Below, one piece after another: positions 45,780 through 53,940 of a stretch of 64,000 nt of DNA. The DNA is from Micromonospora lupini (GTDB lineage Bacteria > Actinomycetota > Actinomycetes > Mycobacteriales > Micromonosporaceae), in assembly GCF_026342015.1 (NCBI RefSeq), contig NZ_JAPENL010000004.1, forward strand, positions 61,292 through 125,291, in the 5' to 3' direction. A program made the position numbers and the translations under genes. The number at the start of each line of letters is the position of its first letter. The first letter of the stretch is position 1. Under the pieces are notes generated by a model. It saw only the letters and a list, made by a program, of their open reading frames with translations. It was not told the origin of the DNA and ran no database searches.

Positions 45780-46436
45780 CTACCCGCCCTCACCGCAGTC
45801 ACCAGCAGACTCCCGCGTGCCAGGCACCTCGGTAGCGAGCACGTTCAATGGGAACGTGGCGAAGATGAGGTCACCGCTGTCGTGCTCCAGCCCGGTCCGC
45901 GACAGGAACCACGACCTCGTCGGGTCGGTGAACTGCACTCCGACGTCGGGGTCACGCCTGCGCCAGAACTCCTCGTCACTAGGCAGAGTCTGCAGGCTGA
46001 GCGTGAGCACCACACAGGGTGGGGCGTCCGTCAAGAGGGAGTAGACCTGCGGCTGTGGCGTCGGTTGGCCGCTTGTCGCCACGGCGATGAGGTTGATCGC
46101 GCGGATGGGGACAGGCGAGCGGTTCTGCAACTTCAGCCGGCCGGGCTGCCCACCCGTGGTGGGGTAAGTCAACCACCAGAAGGCGACCCGGGAGGCGTAC
46201 CTCTGCTCGTACCGGTCGCGTTCCAGCTGCGCCATCTCCAGCTGCGTGCGGTTGATGTCCTGCTGGTCCCTGTAGGTAACGCCGGCGACGATCAGCGCTG
46301 GGATCGCGACCGCCACCGCGCACAGACCAGACAACGCCTGCACCCAGTCGATGACCTTGGATCGCTCGCGCGGCTGTTGCGATCCCCGGCGTCGAGACGG
46401 CAGAACTCGGCGCCGTGGCCGCTGTCGAACCACCAT
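45780..46436 (-). CDS. Membrane protein with coiled coil and beta domain
   Basis: 218 residues, GGGGGGAG before ATG 46436. Basic N-terminus, one membrane segment (about 30-52, VQALSGLCAVAVAIPALIVA), a charged helix (DINRTQLEMAQLERDRYEQR) and a beta-rich C-terminal domain. Same domain order as 42043-42801 with little obvious sequence identity, suggesting a diverged pair. Function unknown. Confidence 0.6.
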   Translation of the reverse strand: MVVRQRPRRRVLPSRRRGSQQPRERSKVIDWVQALSGLCAVAVAIPALIVAGVTYRDQQDINRTQLEMAQLERDRYEQRYASRVAFWWLTYPTTGGQPGRLKLQNRSPVPIRAINLIAVATSGQPTPQPQVYSLLTDAPPCVVLTLSLQTLPSDEEFWRRRDPDVGVQFTDPTRSWFLSRTGLEHDSGDLIFATFPLNVLATEVPGTRESAGDCGEGG

Positions 46437-46537
46437 CTACTCCCCCCACTCCCAAGGCCGACCCTCAATGGTGAGACCTAGCCGCCAACGCACGCATACC
46501 GTGCGGCCCTGTCGTCTCGGTGGTCCCGGCGTACGCG

Positions 46538-47284
46538 TCACTCCGCGTGCGGGGTGGCCGCCACCTCCGTACCGTCCGGCAAGGCCGAGATGACGAAGTC
46601 GGCGAAGACGTTCGGCGCCGCCGTCTGGAGCTGGCGCAGGCACTCGACGGCCAGCTCACGGATCTCCACGTCGGCGTGCTCGGTGGCCCGCATCGCGACG
46701 AAGTGCCGCCACGCCCGGTAGTTGCCGGTGACCACGATCCGGGTCTCGGTCGCGTTCGGCAGCACCGCGCGGGCCGCCTGCCGGGCCTGCTTGCGACGCA
46801 GTGTCGGGTTCGGCTCGTCGGAGAAGCGCTGCTCGAGACCCTCCAGCAACTCGGTGTACGCCCGCACGCTCGCCTCGGCGGCCTCGGTGAAGCGCTTGTG
46901 CAGCTCGGGGTCCTCGGCGATGACCGCCGGCTCGACCATGGCCGCGTCCCGCTCCGGGACGTAGCGCTGCGAGAGCTGGGAGTACGAGAAGTGGCGGTGC
47001 CGGATCAGCTCGTGGGTGAAGGAGCGGGAGACCCCGGTGAAGTAGAAGGTGACCGAGCCGTGCTCCAGCACGCTCAGGTGGCCCACGTCGAGGATGTGCG
47101 CGAGGTAGCCGGCGTTGGTGGCGGTCGCCGGGTTCGGCTTCTTCCACGACTGGTAGCAGGCCCGCCCGGCGAACTCGGCGAGCGCCTGGCCGCCCTTGGC
47201 GTCGGTCGACCACGGGACGTCGTCGGGCGCCTGGAAGTGGGTGTAGGCGATGAGCTTGACCTGGGGCGAGGCGATCGTGGTCAC
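46538..47284 (-). CDS. thyX: Flavin-dependent thymidylate synthase ThyX
   Basis: 248 residues, GTG start. The ThyX motif RHR-x7-S is Arg95-His96-Arg97 to Ser105 (RHRHFSYSQLS), and the conserved HLSVLEH at 69-75 precedes it. The enzyme makes dTMP from dUMP with FAD, folate and NADPH. Length is normal and catalytic residues are intact. Phages carry thyX to boost thymidine supply for replication; it is also a host gene, so recent capture is possible. It is flanked by unrelated single-gene units. Confidence 0.93.
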   Translation of the reverse strand: MTTIASPQVKLIAYTHFQAPDDVPWSTDAKGGQALAEFAGRACYQSWKKPNPATATNAGYLAHILDVGHLSVLEHGSVTFYFTGVSRSFTHELIRHRHFSYSQLSQRYVPERDAAMVEPAVIAEDPELHKRFTEAAEASVRAYTELLEGLEQRFSDEPNPTLRRKQARQAARAVLPNATETRIVVTGNYRAWRHFVAMRATEHADVEIRELAVECLRQLQTAAPNVFADFVISALPDGTEVAATPHAE

Positions 47285-47489
47285 GGCGCTGGTGGCCCTT
47301 CTGCGGGGATGGGAAGGCGGGGCCGGGCCGGCGGACGTCGACGATGCCGGCCCGGCCTCCGGCCGTGTGGCCGGAGCGTGGGGTCACCGCGTCGACTCGG
47401 TGGGGGTGTTGGCGTTCGGGCCGGCAGGGTAGCGGCCCGAGCGGGTCAAGGGCGCGTTGGCCAGCGCGGCCGGGGGTAGGGGGCGCGAC

Positions 47490-47543
47490 CTGCGTGTTCT
47501 TCACAAACATGATAGACTTACTGTGTGCGGGTGAGCGACCCGC
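47490..47543 (+). promoter_or_regulatory. Promoter with 5'-terminal GAGCG hairpin
   Basis: CTGCGT (47490-47495), 17-base spacer, TAGACT (47513-47518), hairpin GCGGGTGAGCGACCCGC (47527-47543), 16 bases before ATG 47560. Here the base before the TGTG is C, not A, so no upstream ATG exists. Confidence 0.75.
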
Positions 47544-47559
47544 AGACGGAGGAGTGACT

Positions 47560-47670
47560 ATGGCAGCACATCGCCACCCCCAGCGCTCGTGGGCCTGGAT
47601 GGCCGTCGCACTACTGATCCTCGCCACACTCGCCTGCATCGGCGGGAGCCTGGCCGCGCTCAACGACTGA
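47560..47670 (+). CDS. 36-residue membrane miniprotein
   Basis: GGAGGAG before the ATG. The peptide is a short basic start (MAAHRHPQRSWAW) plus one hydrophobic helix (MAVALLILATLACIGGSLA) and LND. It is bounded by its own hairpin promoter and a terminator at 47689, which argues that it is a real gene. Single-helix miniproteins can modulate membrane enzymes or act as toxins; nothing decides which. Confidence 0.6.
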   Translation: MAAHRHPQRSWAWMAVALLILATLACIGGSLAALND

Positions 47671-47688
47671 GTAGCAGGAGACGTAAAA

Positions 47689-47719
47689 CGGGGCCGGCCA
47701 GCACAGTGGGCCGGCCCCG
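47689..47719 (+). terminator. Terminator
   Basis: 11-bp stem CGGGGCCGGCC / GGCCGGCCCCG with a 9-base loop. Confidence 0.6.
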
Positions 47720-47748
47720 ACCCATCCAGCCACCAGCGAGGAGGAGCC

Positions 47749-48024
47749 GTGGACAAGCCCCGGCAGACGTACAACGGCGGATGGTGGATCGACCTGACCC
47801 CCGCCGACCCCGGCGTGATCCTTGAGGTCTGGCGACCCGGAGCCACCGGTCCCGAGTATCACCCCACCCACCACGACATCCCGTTCGCCACGAACGGCGA
47901 CGCCCTGCGCTACCTGCGCAAGCAGGGATTCAACCACCCTGACATCGGCACGCGGGTGAGCGACCCGCAGCACGAGGAGGACCCCGATGGCACCACCAGC
48001 CCTGACTCCGATACCCCGCGCTGA
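47749..48024 (+). CDS. Hypothetical protein carrying a GAGCG hairpin in its coding region
   Basis: 91 residues, GTG start with GAGGAGGAGC. Beta-rich (YNGGWWIDLTPADPGVILEVW), then a helix with DALRYLRKQGF. The hairpin at 47952-47968 encodes part of its C-terminal RVSDP, and the gene overlaps the next one by 38 bases. Function unknown. Confidence 0.55.
   Translation: MDKPRQTYNGGWWIDLTPADPGVILEVWRPGATGPEYHPTHHDIPFATNGDALRYLRKQGFNHPDIGTRVSDPQHEEDPDGTTSPDSDTPR
47952..47968 (+). promoter_or_regulatory. GAGCG hairpin inside a coding sequence
   Basis: Exact GCGGGTGAGCGACCCGC, 18 bases before ATG 47987, with GAGGAGG between them. It lies inside the upstream gene and has no promoter, so it must act at the RNA level or as a site on DNA within a transcribed region. 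Confidence 0.7.
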
Positions 48025-48367
48025 GCGCACCACCCGCATCGTCGTCGTCCTCGACGGCGTCGCCCACGAGGTACGCACCAGCGCCGCCCCGCTCGTCGCC
48101 GGCCGACCGTTGGCCGCCTACGTCCCGGGCTGGCGCGGCACCTGCCCCGCCTGCCTCGCCGGCGACGTCGCCGGCGACGTCATCTGCCGGGTGGCCGTCG
48201 ACCCCACCGCCGGCCGTCCAACCATCCTGATCGAGGACCTGGCCGTCGCCTTCACCCCGGCCGCCGCCACGGCCGCCGCGCTGGAAGCCCGACGAACCCG
48301 GCGACCGCTCACCGCCGCGTACCTGCGGCAGTCCCTGTACGCCTGCGGCCACCGCGACCTCGTCTGA
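47987..48367 (+). CDS. Hypothetical protein of the hairpin regulon
   Basis: 126 residues, GAGGAGG seven bases before the ATG. RIVVVLDGVAHEVRTS starts a beta domain; GTCPACLAG and SLYACGH may bind zinc. Begins inside the preceding gene. Function unknown. Confidence 0.55.
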   Translation: MAPPALTPIPRAERTTRIVVVLDGVAHEVRTSAAPLVAGRPLAAYVPGWRGTCPACLAGDVAGDVICRVAVDPTAGRPTILIEDLAVAFTPAAATAAALEARRTRRPLTAAYLRQSLYACGHRDLV

Positions 48368-48381
48368 CCATGGAGCAGCCC

Positions 48382-48885
48382 ATGACCAAAACCGAACCCA
48401 CCACGCTGGCCGACCCGGTCCAGGTGCGGATCACAGCGACCGCCGCTGACGGCACCGGCGCCCAGCTGGAAGTCGCTGGCACCGTCCTGGAGTTCCCCCG
48501 CGACGAGTGGAACGCCTGGACCAAGGACGAACGCGACAACGCGTGCGCGGAGGCAGCGTGGGAGGCCGCCAACCGGCGTACCCAGGTCGAGTGGGAGCCG
48601 CTGAACGCGTCCCTCACCGACCCTACGGTTGGCCCTCCGCCGCCGCCTGAGCCGGAGCGGGTCACCGTCCGGTGGACCGTCAGCGAGAACCACGAGGCGA
48701 CCGTGCCGTTCGCCGAGCTCTTCGACTACCTCGTCGAGAAGGAGCGGATCCCGCACGCCGCGCCACGTACCCTCGCCACCCTGACCGAGTGCGACCTTGA
48801 GGGCTGGGCCGCCGACCAGGAGGACAACAGCACGTACGACTCGACCGGCGAACGGGAGATCGACGAGGTCGTCGAAGCCGGATGA
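48382..48885 (+). CDS. Acidic hypothetical protein
   Basis: 167 residues from ATG 48382 with GGAG seven bases upstream; ATG 48370 lacks one. Beta-rich N-terminal domain, Pro-rich linker (GPPPPPEPER) and a helical acidic C-terminus. No motif. Function unknown. Confidence 0.55.
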   Translation: MTKTEPTTLADPVQVRITATAADGTGAQLEVAGTVLEFPRDEWNAWTKDERDNACAEAAWEAANRRTQVEWEPLNASLTDPTVGPPPPPEPERVTVRWTVSENHEATVPFAELFDYLVEKERIPHAAPRTLATLTECDLEGWAADQEDNSTYDSTGEREIDEVVEAG

Positions 48886-48893
48886 CCGAGACG

Positions 48894-48923
48894 GGCCGGG
48901 CGGGGGCCGCCCCCCGCCCGGCC
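48894..48923. terminator. Bidirectional terminator
   Basis: 13-bp stem GGCCGGGCGGGGG / CCCCCGCCCGGCC with a 4-base loop, between convergent genes. Confidence 0.75.
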
Positions 48924-48925
48924 GG

Positions 48926-49714
48926 TCACAGCAGCATGTCGACGAGGTCGTCCGAGGGATCGAACAGCCGCGCGATGGGCAGACGAAGGTCGGACGCCTC
49001 TTCCGATATCGCGACCAGGCTCCGAACTGCGAATCTGAGGTCCCATGGGAGAAGCTCAGCCAGGACACGAGCCTTCAGAATGTGCCACATTGTCACGCAT
49101 ACCTCAGATGCGCGGTCAACCACGCTCACCGCCTGGCTGCGGGTCACAAGTCGCTCTTCCAGGCTGCGCACGAGCGACTCAAGCTCCCCTGCCGACCGCA
49201 ATGCGGTCGACATGGTGTCGGCGTAGAGGCTGTCCTCGATGAGCGCCACCCCGTCGGACTGGCGGATTTCCTCCAGGGTGTCCACCATGTCCACGGCCAA
49301 GCACCGGAGCCGGTCCAGAACGTCCATCGGCCCCCAGGACCGTGACTCGCGGTGAGTCTCGAAGACCTCGTAGAAGTTGGGCGCGCGGACCTCCGCGTCG
49401 CACGTCGCCGTGGGGCCGGGGATTTTCGCCCACCCGTCGAGTTGCGCGTCAGACGGACCAACAATGTCGGCCAAGCCCGCTTCGACGTCGAACTTGCCGG
49501 CCTGGGCCTCGATCGCCCCGCGGTAGTGCTCCGCGAGCAGGATCTCCCGAAGGCCCACCTTGACGTCCCACGTCTGGTTAAGCCGCCGCTGGATCTCGCC
49601 GAGAGCAGCCTGGCCCGCCGCGTCCACCGCCTCGTCGTTCCACCGCCGGACGAGCGACTCGGGGCCGGAGGTCCCGGGACGGCCGTTCGGCGTTCCCGTG
49701 GTCCGGTCGCTCAT
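48926..49714 (-). CDS. Hypothetical helical protein coupled to sigma factor
   Basis: 262 residues from ATG 49714, with GAGGGGG upstream; GTG 49732 would overlap the sigma stop. All-helical with several conserved-looking Trp/Leu positions, for example PWDLRFAVRSLVAISEE. No membrane segment, so it is not a classical membrane anti-sigma factor. Its position directly after the sigma gene makes a regulator of that sigma factor the leading idea. Confidence 0.55.
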   Translation of the reverse strand: MSDRTTGTPNGRPGTSGPESLVRRWNDEAVDAAGQAALGEIQRRLNQTWDVKVGLREILLAEHYRGAIEAQAGKFDVEAGLADIVGPSDAQLDGWAKIPGPTATCDAEVRAPNFYEVFETHRESRSWGPMDVLDRLRCLAVDMVDTLEEIRQSDGVALIEDSLYADTMSTALRSAGELESLVRSLEERLVTRSQAVSVVDRASEVCVTMWHILKARVLAELLPWDLRFAVRSLVAISEEASDLRLPIARLFDPSDDLVDMLL

Positions 49715-49728
49715 ATCCACCCCCTCGC

Positions 49729-50331
49729 TCACTGGTCATCCGAATCTTGAGCCCGCATGAACTGGGCGAGTTTGCGTCTGGCCTTCCACAGGCTGCTGCG
49801 CACCGCCTCCGGAGTCACTTGGAGCTCCGCGGCGATCTCGGCCGGCTCGTACTCTTCGTAGGCCCACAGCAGCATCTGACGCTGGCGCGGCGGGAGCTTC
49901 TGCAGGGCCGTCATGAAGTCCTGCAGGGTGTCCGACGCGGCGAAGGCGGAGGCGTCGCCCTTACGCGGGATCCGGTCCTCAATGTCCTCCACCGGTAGCA
50001 TCTGGCCTTTGGCGAGGCGCTCAACGCACAGACGGGACGCGGTCCGTCGCGCCCAGGCCCTCGGGTGCTCGATGGTGGACCACCTCTCGTACGCGAGGCG
50101 CATCGTGTCCTGCGCGACGTCATAGGCGTCGGCCTCGGAGGCCCAACCGTGCAGGATCAGCCAGGCGCCCAGGCGGGTCATGAACTCCTTGTAGAAGGCG
50201 CTGAACTCCCTGCGAATCCGCTCTTGTTCGGACGGGACGGGGTCCAACTGGGTCGCCGCCTGGTCGACTACCCAGTACGAGTCGAAGAGTCGCGCCGGCG
50301 GCTCTGCCCGCTCGGTCGTCTTGTCATCCAC
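49729..50331 (-). CDS. ECF-type RNA polymerase sigma factor
   Basis: 200 residues, GTG start overlapping the preceding gene by eight bases. Region 2 is at about 42-105 (EFMTRLGAWLILHGW, DAYDVAQDTMRLAYERWSTIEHPRAWARRTASRL in part) and region 4 at about 143-192 (LQKLPPRQRQMLLWAYEEYEPAEIAAELQVTPEAVRSSLWKARRKL in part, with the recognition helix after AEIAAEL). There is no region 1.1 or 3, so it is group IV (ECF). It could direct polymerase to the TAAC-type promoters (-35-like AAC) at 935, 6608, 24494 and 57827. Confidence 0.85.
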   Translation of the reverse strand: MDDKTTERAEPPARLFDSYWVVDQAATQLDPVPSEQERIRREFSAFYKEFMTRLGAWLILHGWASEADAYDVAQDTMRLAYERWSTIEHPRAWARRTASRLCVERLAKGQMLPVEDIEDRIPRKGDASAFAASDTLQDFMTALQKLPPRQRQMLLWAYEEYEPAEIAAELQVTPEAVRSSLWKARRKLAQFMRAQDSDDQ

Positions 50332-50563
50332 GGCGGTTCCCGCTGCCCGCCGCGGCGGGCACTGTCAGGGTGATGCATGACCCGTCGGCGCGCTGGTCGC
50401 GCAACCGGCCGCCGCCGGGCAGCGCCTCGGCGATCGCGATCAGCGAGTCACCGCGGGCCTTCTCGTGACTCACCCGCCAGCGGGCGCGGATCCACAGTGC
50501 CAGCAGCCCGGTGAGGCTGGTGATCACGGCGACCGTGAGTCCACCCAAGCCGAATACGTCCAC
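50324..50563 (-). CDS. Small membrane protein at head of sigma operon
   Basis: 79 residues from GTG 50563, with GAGGGA upstream. One membrane segment (about 5-27, GGLTVAVITSLTGLLALWI) followed by a cytoplasmic domain with LIAIAEALPGGGRL. Overlaps the sigma gene. A small membrane protein in this position could tether or sense for the sigma factor. Confidence 0.6.
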   Translation of the reverse strand: MDVFGLGGLTVAVITSLTGLLALWIRARWRVSHEKARGDSLIAIAEALPGGGRLRDQRADGSCITLTVPAAAGSGNRRG

Positions 50564-50699
50564 TGATCCCTCGTTCTTCTTCGGGGCCGCGCGGGGGTGC
50601 GCGGTCGCTGGTAGGTAGAGGGCGAAACGGGGGTCAGCGTGAACCGCCGTTTCCAAGATCTTTTGAGGCGTTGCCGCTGGCCGGTGGGTGCGGCGTGGT

Positions 50700-50753
50700 T
50701 TGCGTGGGTCGATCAACTTTGCTAAACTATATGTGTGCGGGTGAGCGACCCGC
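50700..50753 (+). promoter_or_regulatory. Promoter with 5'-terminal GAGCG hairpin
   Basis: TTGCGT (50700-50705), 17-base spacer, TAAACT (50723-50728), hairpin GCGGGTGAGCGACCCGC (50737-50753), 18 bases before ATG 50772. Divergent to the sigma operon. Confidence 0.8.
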
Positions 50754-50771
50754 CCTAGTTTGGGAGGCAAA

Positions 50772-51074
50772 ATGACCAACCTGGCCGAGAACAAGTACCG
50801 CAGCTCCTACGCCCACGACATCCTCGTCTGCCTGCGCGCACTCGGCCTCTACACCAAGCTCGACCGCGACGGCAGCAAGGTCCGCGTCCGCGTGCACCTC
50901 AGCCGCCGCGAGCAGGACCGGTTCCTGCTCGTGGTCCCGACCCGGGGCGAGCGGTACCGGGTGACGCACGGCAGCCACCGGCTGACGCCGCTCGACGCCC
51001 GTCTCGGCGCGCAGCTGCCCCACGACGTGGCCAAGGAGTTCGCGGGCCGCATCGCCACCACCCTCGCGATCTGA
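50772..51074 (+). CDS. Small hypothetical protein of the hairpin regulon
   Basis: 100 residues, GGGAGG before the ATG. Alpha-beta fold with SSYAHDILVCLRALGLYTKL and VRVRVHLSRREQDRFLLVV. Basic. Bounded by its own promoter and terminator. Function unknown. Confidence 0.6.
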   Translation: MTNLAENKYRSSYAHDILVCLRALGLYTKLDRDGSKVRVRVHLSRREQDRFLLVVPTRGERYRVTHGSHRLTPLDARLGAQLPHDVAKEFAGRIATTLAI

Positions 51075-51081
51075 CCACCAA

Positions 51082-51114
51082 CGGCCCGACCCCCACGCCC
51101 CGGGGGTCGGGCCG
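51082..51114 (+). terminator. Terminator
   Basis: 13-bp stem CGGCCCGACCCCC / GGGGGTCGGGCCG with a 7-base loop. Confidence 0.7.
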
Positions 51115-51154
51115 GCTCCGTGTCCACACACCTCTCCTCCCCTCCGGAGTGTTC

Positions 51155-51805
51155 GTGAACGTCTCCACCCAGCAGATCCACCGCCACCTCATCGACAACT
51201 TCCACGGTACGGACGTGGCCGACGAGATCGCCGCTGTCTGCGTCACCCTCCACGACCAGGGCTACGCCGTCAGGGGCTTCGCCACAACCGGCGCACGCGA
51301 CCGGGTCGCCCGAATCATCCGGGCCGCGTTCGACGCCGAGTCCGACACGATGACCGGCCGCGTTGTGGCCGAGGGCACCACCGTCCACGTGCAGATCGGC
51401 CCGGCCTCCACGCCGCAGCCAGCACCGTTCAGCACCGCCGAGCAGGCCGAGGCCGTGGCCACCCTGGGCGCGCTCGCCGAAACGTTCGTCCGTGCCGCCG
51501 GCGCTGGCGACGACCAGGCCGCCGAGCGGGCCGCCCTCCGCACCGTGGACCAAGTCCTGCACCATCTGCCCGCCGGTAGCGCCTGGACGAGGGCAACACG
51601 AATCGCGCCCGGCTTCTACCCGTCGCGGATGAACGGCTCAGCCTGTCTGGTCGGTGACCAGCTGGGCGAACCCCGCCAGCTGACCGCCCACCACGAAGGA
51701 CCGGGCGCGGTCATCGTGGCCGGCGTGCGGATCACCAACCCCGACGATCTCGAAGGGCTCGGCCGGCACCTGCAAGAGATGGCCGAGCGGATGCGCGCGG
51801 GCTGA
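51155..51805 (+). CDS. Hypothetical protein
   Basis: 216 residues from GTG 51155, with GGAG six bases upstream; GTG 51149 is also possible. N-terminal helical domain with a long helix, then a segment HVQIGPASTPQP and a C-terminal helical part ending EGLGRHLQEMAERM. No Cys motif. Function unknown. Confidence 0.5.
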   Translation: MNVSTQQIHRHLIDNFHGTDVADEIAAVCVTLHDQGYAVRGFATTGARDRVARIIRAAFDAESDTMTGRVVAEGTTVHVQIGPASTPQPAPFSTAEQAEAVATLGALAETFVRAAGAGDDQAAERAALRTVDQVLHHLPAGSAWTRATRIAPGFYPSRMNGSACLVGDQLGEPRQLTAHHEGPGAVIVAGVRITNPDDLEGLGRHLQEMAERMRAG

Positions 51806-51899
51806 CGAGCGCGACGGCGGGCGTCTCGGTGCACCGCCGAGGGCGCCCGCCGCCGCAGGCCCGACCACCCCGCAGACACAAACCATCAGGAGCAGCACT

Positions 51900-52463
51900 G
51901 TGCAGACTCACCCAACCGCCGCGACGCCGATCCCGCTGCGGCTCCTCCACAGGCCCGTCGTCGCTGGCCTGGCTGTCCCGTGGATCACCGCCCGGACCCC
52001 GAACGGCCCGTACCGGTTCGGCGCGGTCGACACCGGCCGCGCCGCCGCGGCGCTCGAACGCCGCTGGTGCCAGATCTGCGGGCAGCCGTTGGACGCCCGG
52101 TTCGTGTTCGCGATGCGAGACCGCGACGTCGATCGCAGCATCGCCGCCGAGGCCGCCATGCACCCGGAGTGCTTCCGGTACTCAACCCAGGCGTGCCCGA
52201 TGCTGGCCGGGAGCATGAGCCACTACCGATCGACCGCGCGTGGTGGCGACCTTGCGGGCATCAGCGCCATCCTCGGCGACCCGCACGGCGTGAGGGCAGG
52301 GAAGCGCGCCGAGCGCTGGCACGCGGTGTGGGCGCGGGACTACATCGTCTTCGACGATCCCCTCACCGGGCTGGCGGCGGCGCTGCTGCGGCCGCACCAC
52401 ATCGTGCGCGTGCGACCGCTCGCAACCTGGGCGCAGGGGAGCGGGGCTGGTCGGCTGCTGTAG
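51900..52463 (+). CDS. Hypothetical zinc-binding protein
   Basis: 187 residues, GTG start with AGGAGC. WCQICGQPLDARFVF (about 56-70) and MHPECFRYSTQACPML (about 91-106) provide a Cys-x2-Cys pair and further Cys/His ligands. The C-terminal half is helical. Function unknown; the pattern recurs in actinophage genomes as far as I recall. Confidence 0.55.
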   Translation: MQTHPTAATPIPLRLLHRPVVAGLAVPWITARTPNGPYRFGAVDTGRAAAALERRWCQICGQPLDARFVFAMRDRDVDRSIAAEAAMHPECFRYSTQACPMLAGSMSHYRSTARGGDLAGISAILGDPHGVRAGKRAERWHAVWARDYIVFDDPLTGLAAALLRPHHIVRVRPLATWAQGSGAGRLL

Positions 52464-52516
52464 TGCGAGCGGGCCCAAAACGTGCTAAAATATGTGTGTG
52501 CGGGTGAGCGACCCGC
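52463..52516 (+). promoter_or_regulatory. Promoter with 5'-terminal GAGCG hairpin
   Basis: GTGCGA (52463-52468), 17-base spacer, TAAAAT (52486-52491), hairpin GCGGGTGAGCGACCCGC (52500-52516), 18 bases before ATG 52535. Confidence 0.75.
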
Positions 52517-52534
52517 CAGGATGGAGAGTTCAGC

Positions 52535-53212
52535 ATGACCTCTGCTGTCAGCTTCAACCAGGCAGCGTTCCGCCAGTGGATGCGGACCCTCGACGAGTTC
52601 GGGCAGGCACGCCTTCTACGGGGCACCGCCGACAGCGAATACAGCGATGCGCTGGACAACGCCGCGAACCTGGTCGAGACGGCCATCCACGAACTGCGCG
52701 AAGCGCCCGAGGTCTGGAGCTACCGGCCCGGCGTCACCGACGTCGACATCTGGCTCACCGCCGACTCCGAGACGGCCGACGGCGGCGGCCTGGTCGTGGT
52801 CACCGTGGACGGCGTCGAACTGTCCGCCGCGCACCTCCAAGCCGGGGACCTCATCTACGCCGACACGGACGACGGAATCGTCCGGATGGACAGGGGCGAA
52901 GCCGCCGCGATGGCCCTCACCGCCGTCGCGAACGCCGCGAACACGGCCGTCGCCGCCTATGAGGCCACCACCGGGCACGGCGGCCAGGTCGTCGAGCGAT
53001 CCCTGATGATCCACGGCATCACCACCGAGGAGCAGTTCCGCGCGTTGGAGACCCACCTGGGTCACAGCCACGGCTGGATGGGCCGCTTCAAGGGCGGGCA
53101 CAGCGGCATCCTCCTCGACCAGGTCGACAACGACCTCAACCTCGCGATCAGTTGGGCACTCACCAACGGACTCACCGTCGAGCAGACCCGCACCACCCGC
53201 CTCATCCCCTGA
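52535..53212 (+). CDS. Hypothetical protein of the hairpin regulon
   Basis: 225 residues, ATGGAGAG eight bases before the ATG. N-terminal helical half with EDALDNAANLVETAIHE-like segments, a central beta domain (LVVVTVDGVELSAAHL) and a C-terminal part with HGITTEEQFRALETHLGHSHGW. Acidic. Function unknown. Confidence 0.55.
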   Translation: MTSAVSFNQAAFRQWMRTLDEFGQARLLRGTADSEYSDALDNAANLVETAIHELREAPEVWSYRPGVTDVDIWLTADSETADGGGLVVVTVDGVELSAAHLQAGDLIYADTDDGIVRMDRGEAAAMALTAVANAANTAVAAYEATTGHGGQVVERSLMIHGITTEEQFRALETHLGHSHGWMGRFKGGHSGILLDQVDNDLNLAISWALTNGLTVEQTRTTRLIP

Positions 53213-53219
53213 CCACCTC

Positions 53220-53263
53220 GGCCGGCCCGGCCCCGCACCGCGAGACCCGGGCCGGCCTTTTCT
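53220..53263 (+). terminator. Rho-independent terminator with T-tract
   Basis: 11-bp stem GGCCGGCCCGG / CCGGGCCGGCC followed by TTTTCT, the most canonical terminator in the window. Confidence 0.85.
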
Positions 53264-53292
53264 CGCCCCTTTCAAGCCCTTTGGAGTGCGTC

Positions 53293-53709
53293 TTGAGCAT
53301 CCCCATCACACGGCAGTTGTCTCACGTGACCGCCACGCTCGTCCTCGCGACCGACCAGCCGCCGTCCGACCTCGACGAAGCCGACGTGCGGGCACTGATC
53401 GCCGGATCCGCGATCCAATTCGCGACCGTCGCCGAGGGGGTCGCTCCGGAGGCGATCGCCGCGGGCGCCGACCCGACCAGCTGGAGCATCACCGCGCCGG
53501 CCAAACCGGGTCCGGCCGTGAGCGTCGACCGGGCCGCGCTGGAGGAATGGCTGCGGGAGGTGTACGTCCCCGCCTACGGGCCGCTGGGCGAGTTCGACGG
53601 CGACGCCGCCGACGTGGCGTACCTAGTCCAGGTCCTCCACGACGACGGAGACGAGGTAGGTGCCGGCGGGACGTGGTTGACGGCATCTCGGCCATTCACG
53701 CCACCGTGA
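53293..53709 (+). CDS. Hypothetical protein
   Basis: 138 residues from TTG 53293, with GGAG seven bases upstream. The sequence after LSIPITRQLSHVTATLVLATDQPP forms strands and helices that end in TASRPFTPP. Acidic. Overlaps the next gene by 37 bases. No motif. Function unknown. Confidence 0.5.
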   Translation: MSIPITRQLSHVTATLVLATDQPPSDLDEADVRALIAGSAIQFATVAEGVAPEAIAAGADPTSWSITAPAKPGPAVSVDRAALEEWLREVYVPAYGPLGEFDGDAADVAYLVQVLHDDGDEVGAGGTWLTASRPFTPP

Positions 53710-53906
53710 CCGACGACGGGGCGCTCATCGTCTCCGTCGACGTCGGCGAGCACCTGCGCCTGGCCACCATCCCGCAGGAGGGCAAGGCCTTCAGGTCGTC
53801 CGATGGCGAGCGGGAGTTCATGGACGGCCACGACCTGGCGGTGTACGCGCTTGAGGTCGTCGCGCAGCTGGTCGACGAGGCGTGGCAGGCGTACCAGGCC
53901 AGGTAG
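53673..53906 (+). CDS. Small hypothetical protein
   Basis: 77 residues from GTG 53673, in a different frame from the preceding gene it overlaps. Beta strand start (VDGISAIHATVTDDGALIVSVDV), then a helix (LAVYALEVVAQLVDEAWQAY). Start is uncertain because the ribosome site is weak. Confidence 0.45.
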   Translation: MVDGISAIHATVTDDGALIVSVDVGEHLRLATIPQEGKAFRSSDGEREFMDGHDLAVYALEVVAQLVDEAWQAYQAR

Positions 53907-53940
53907 ACGGGGTGGGGTCGCGGGCATGATCACCACCTGC

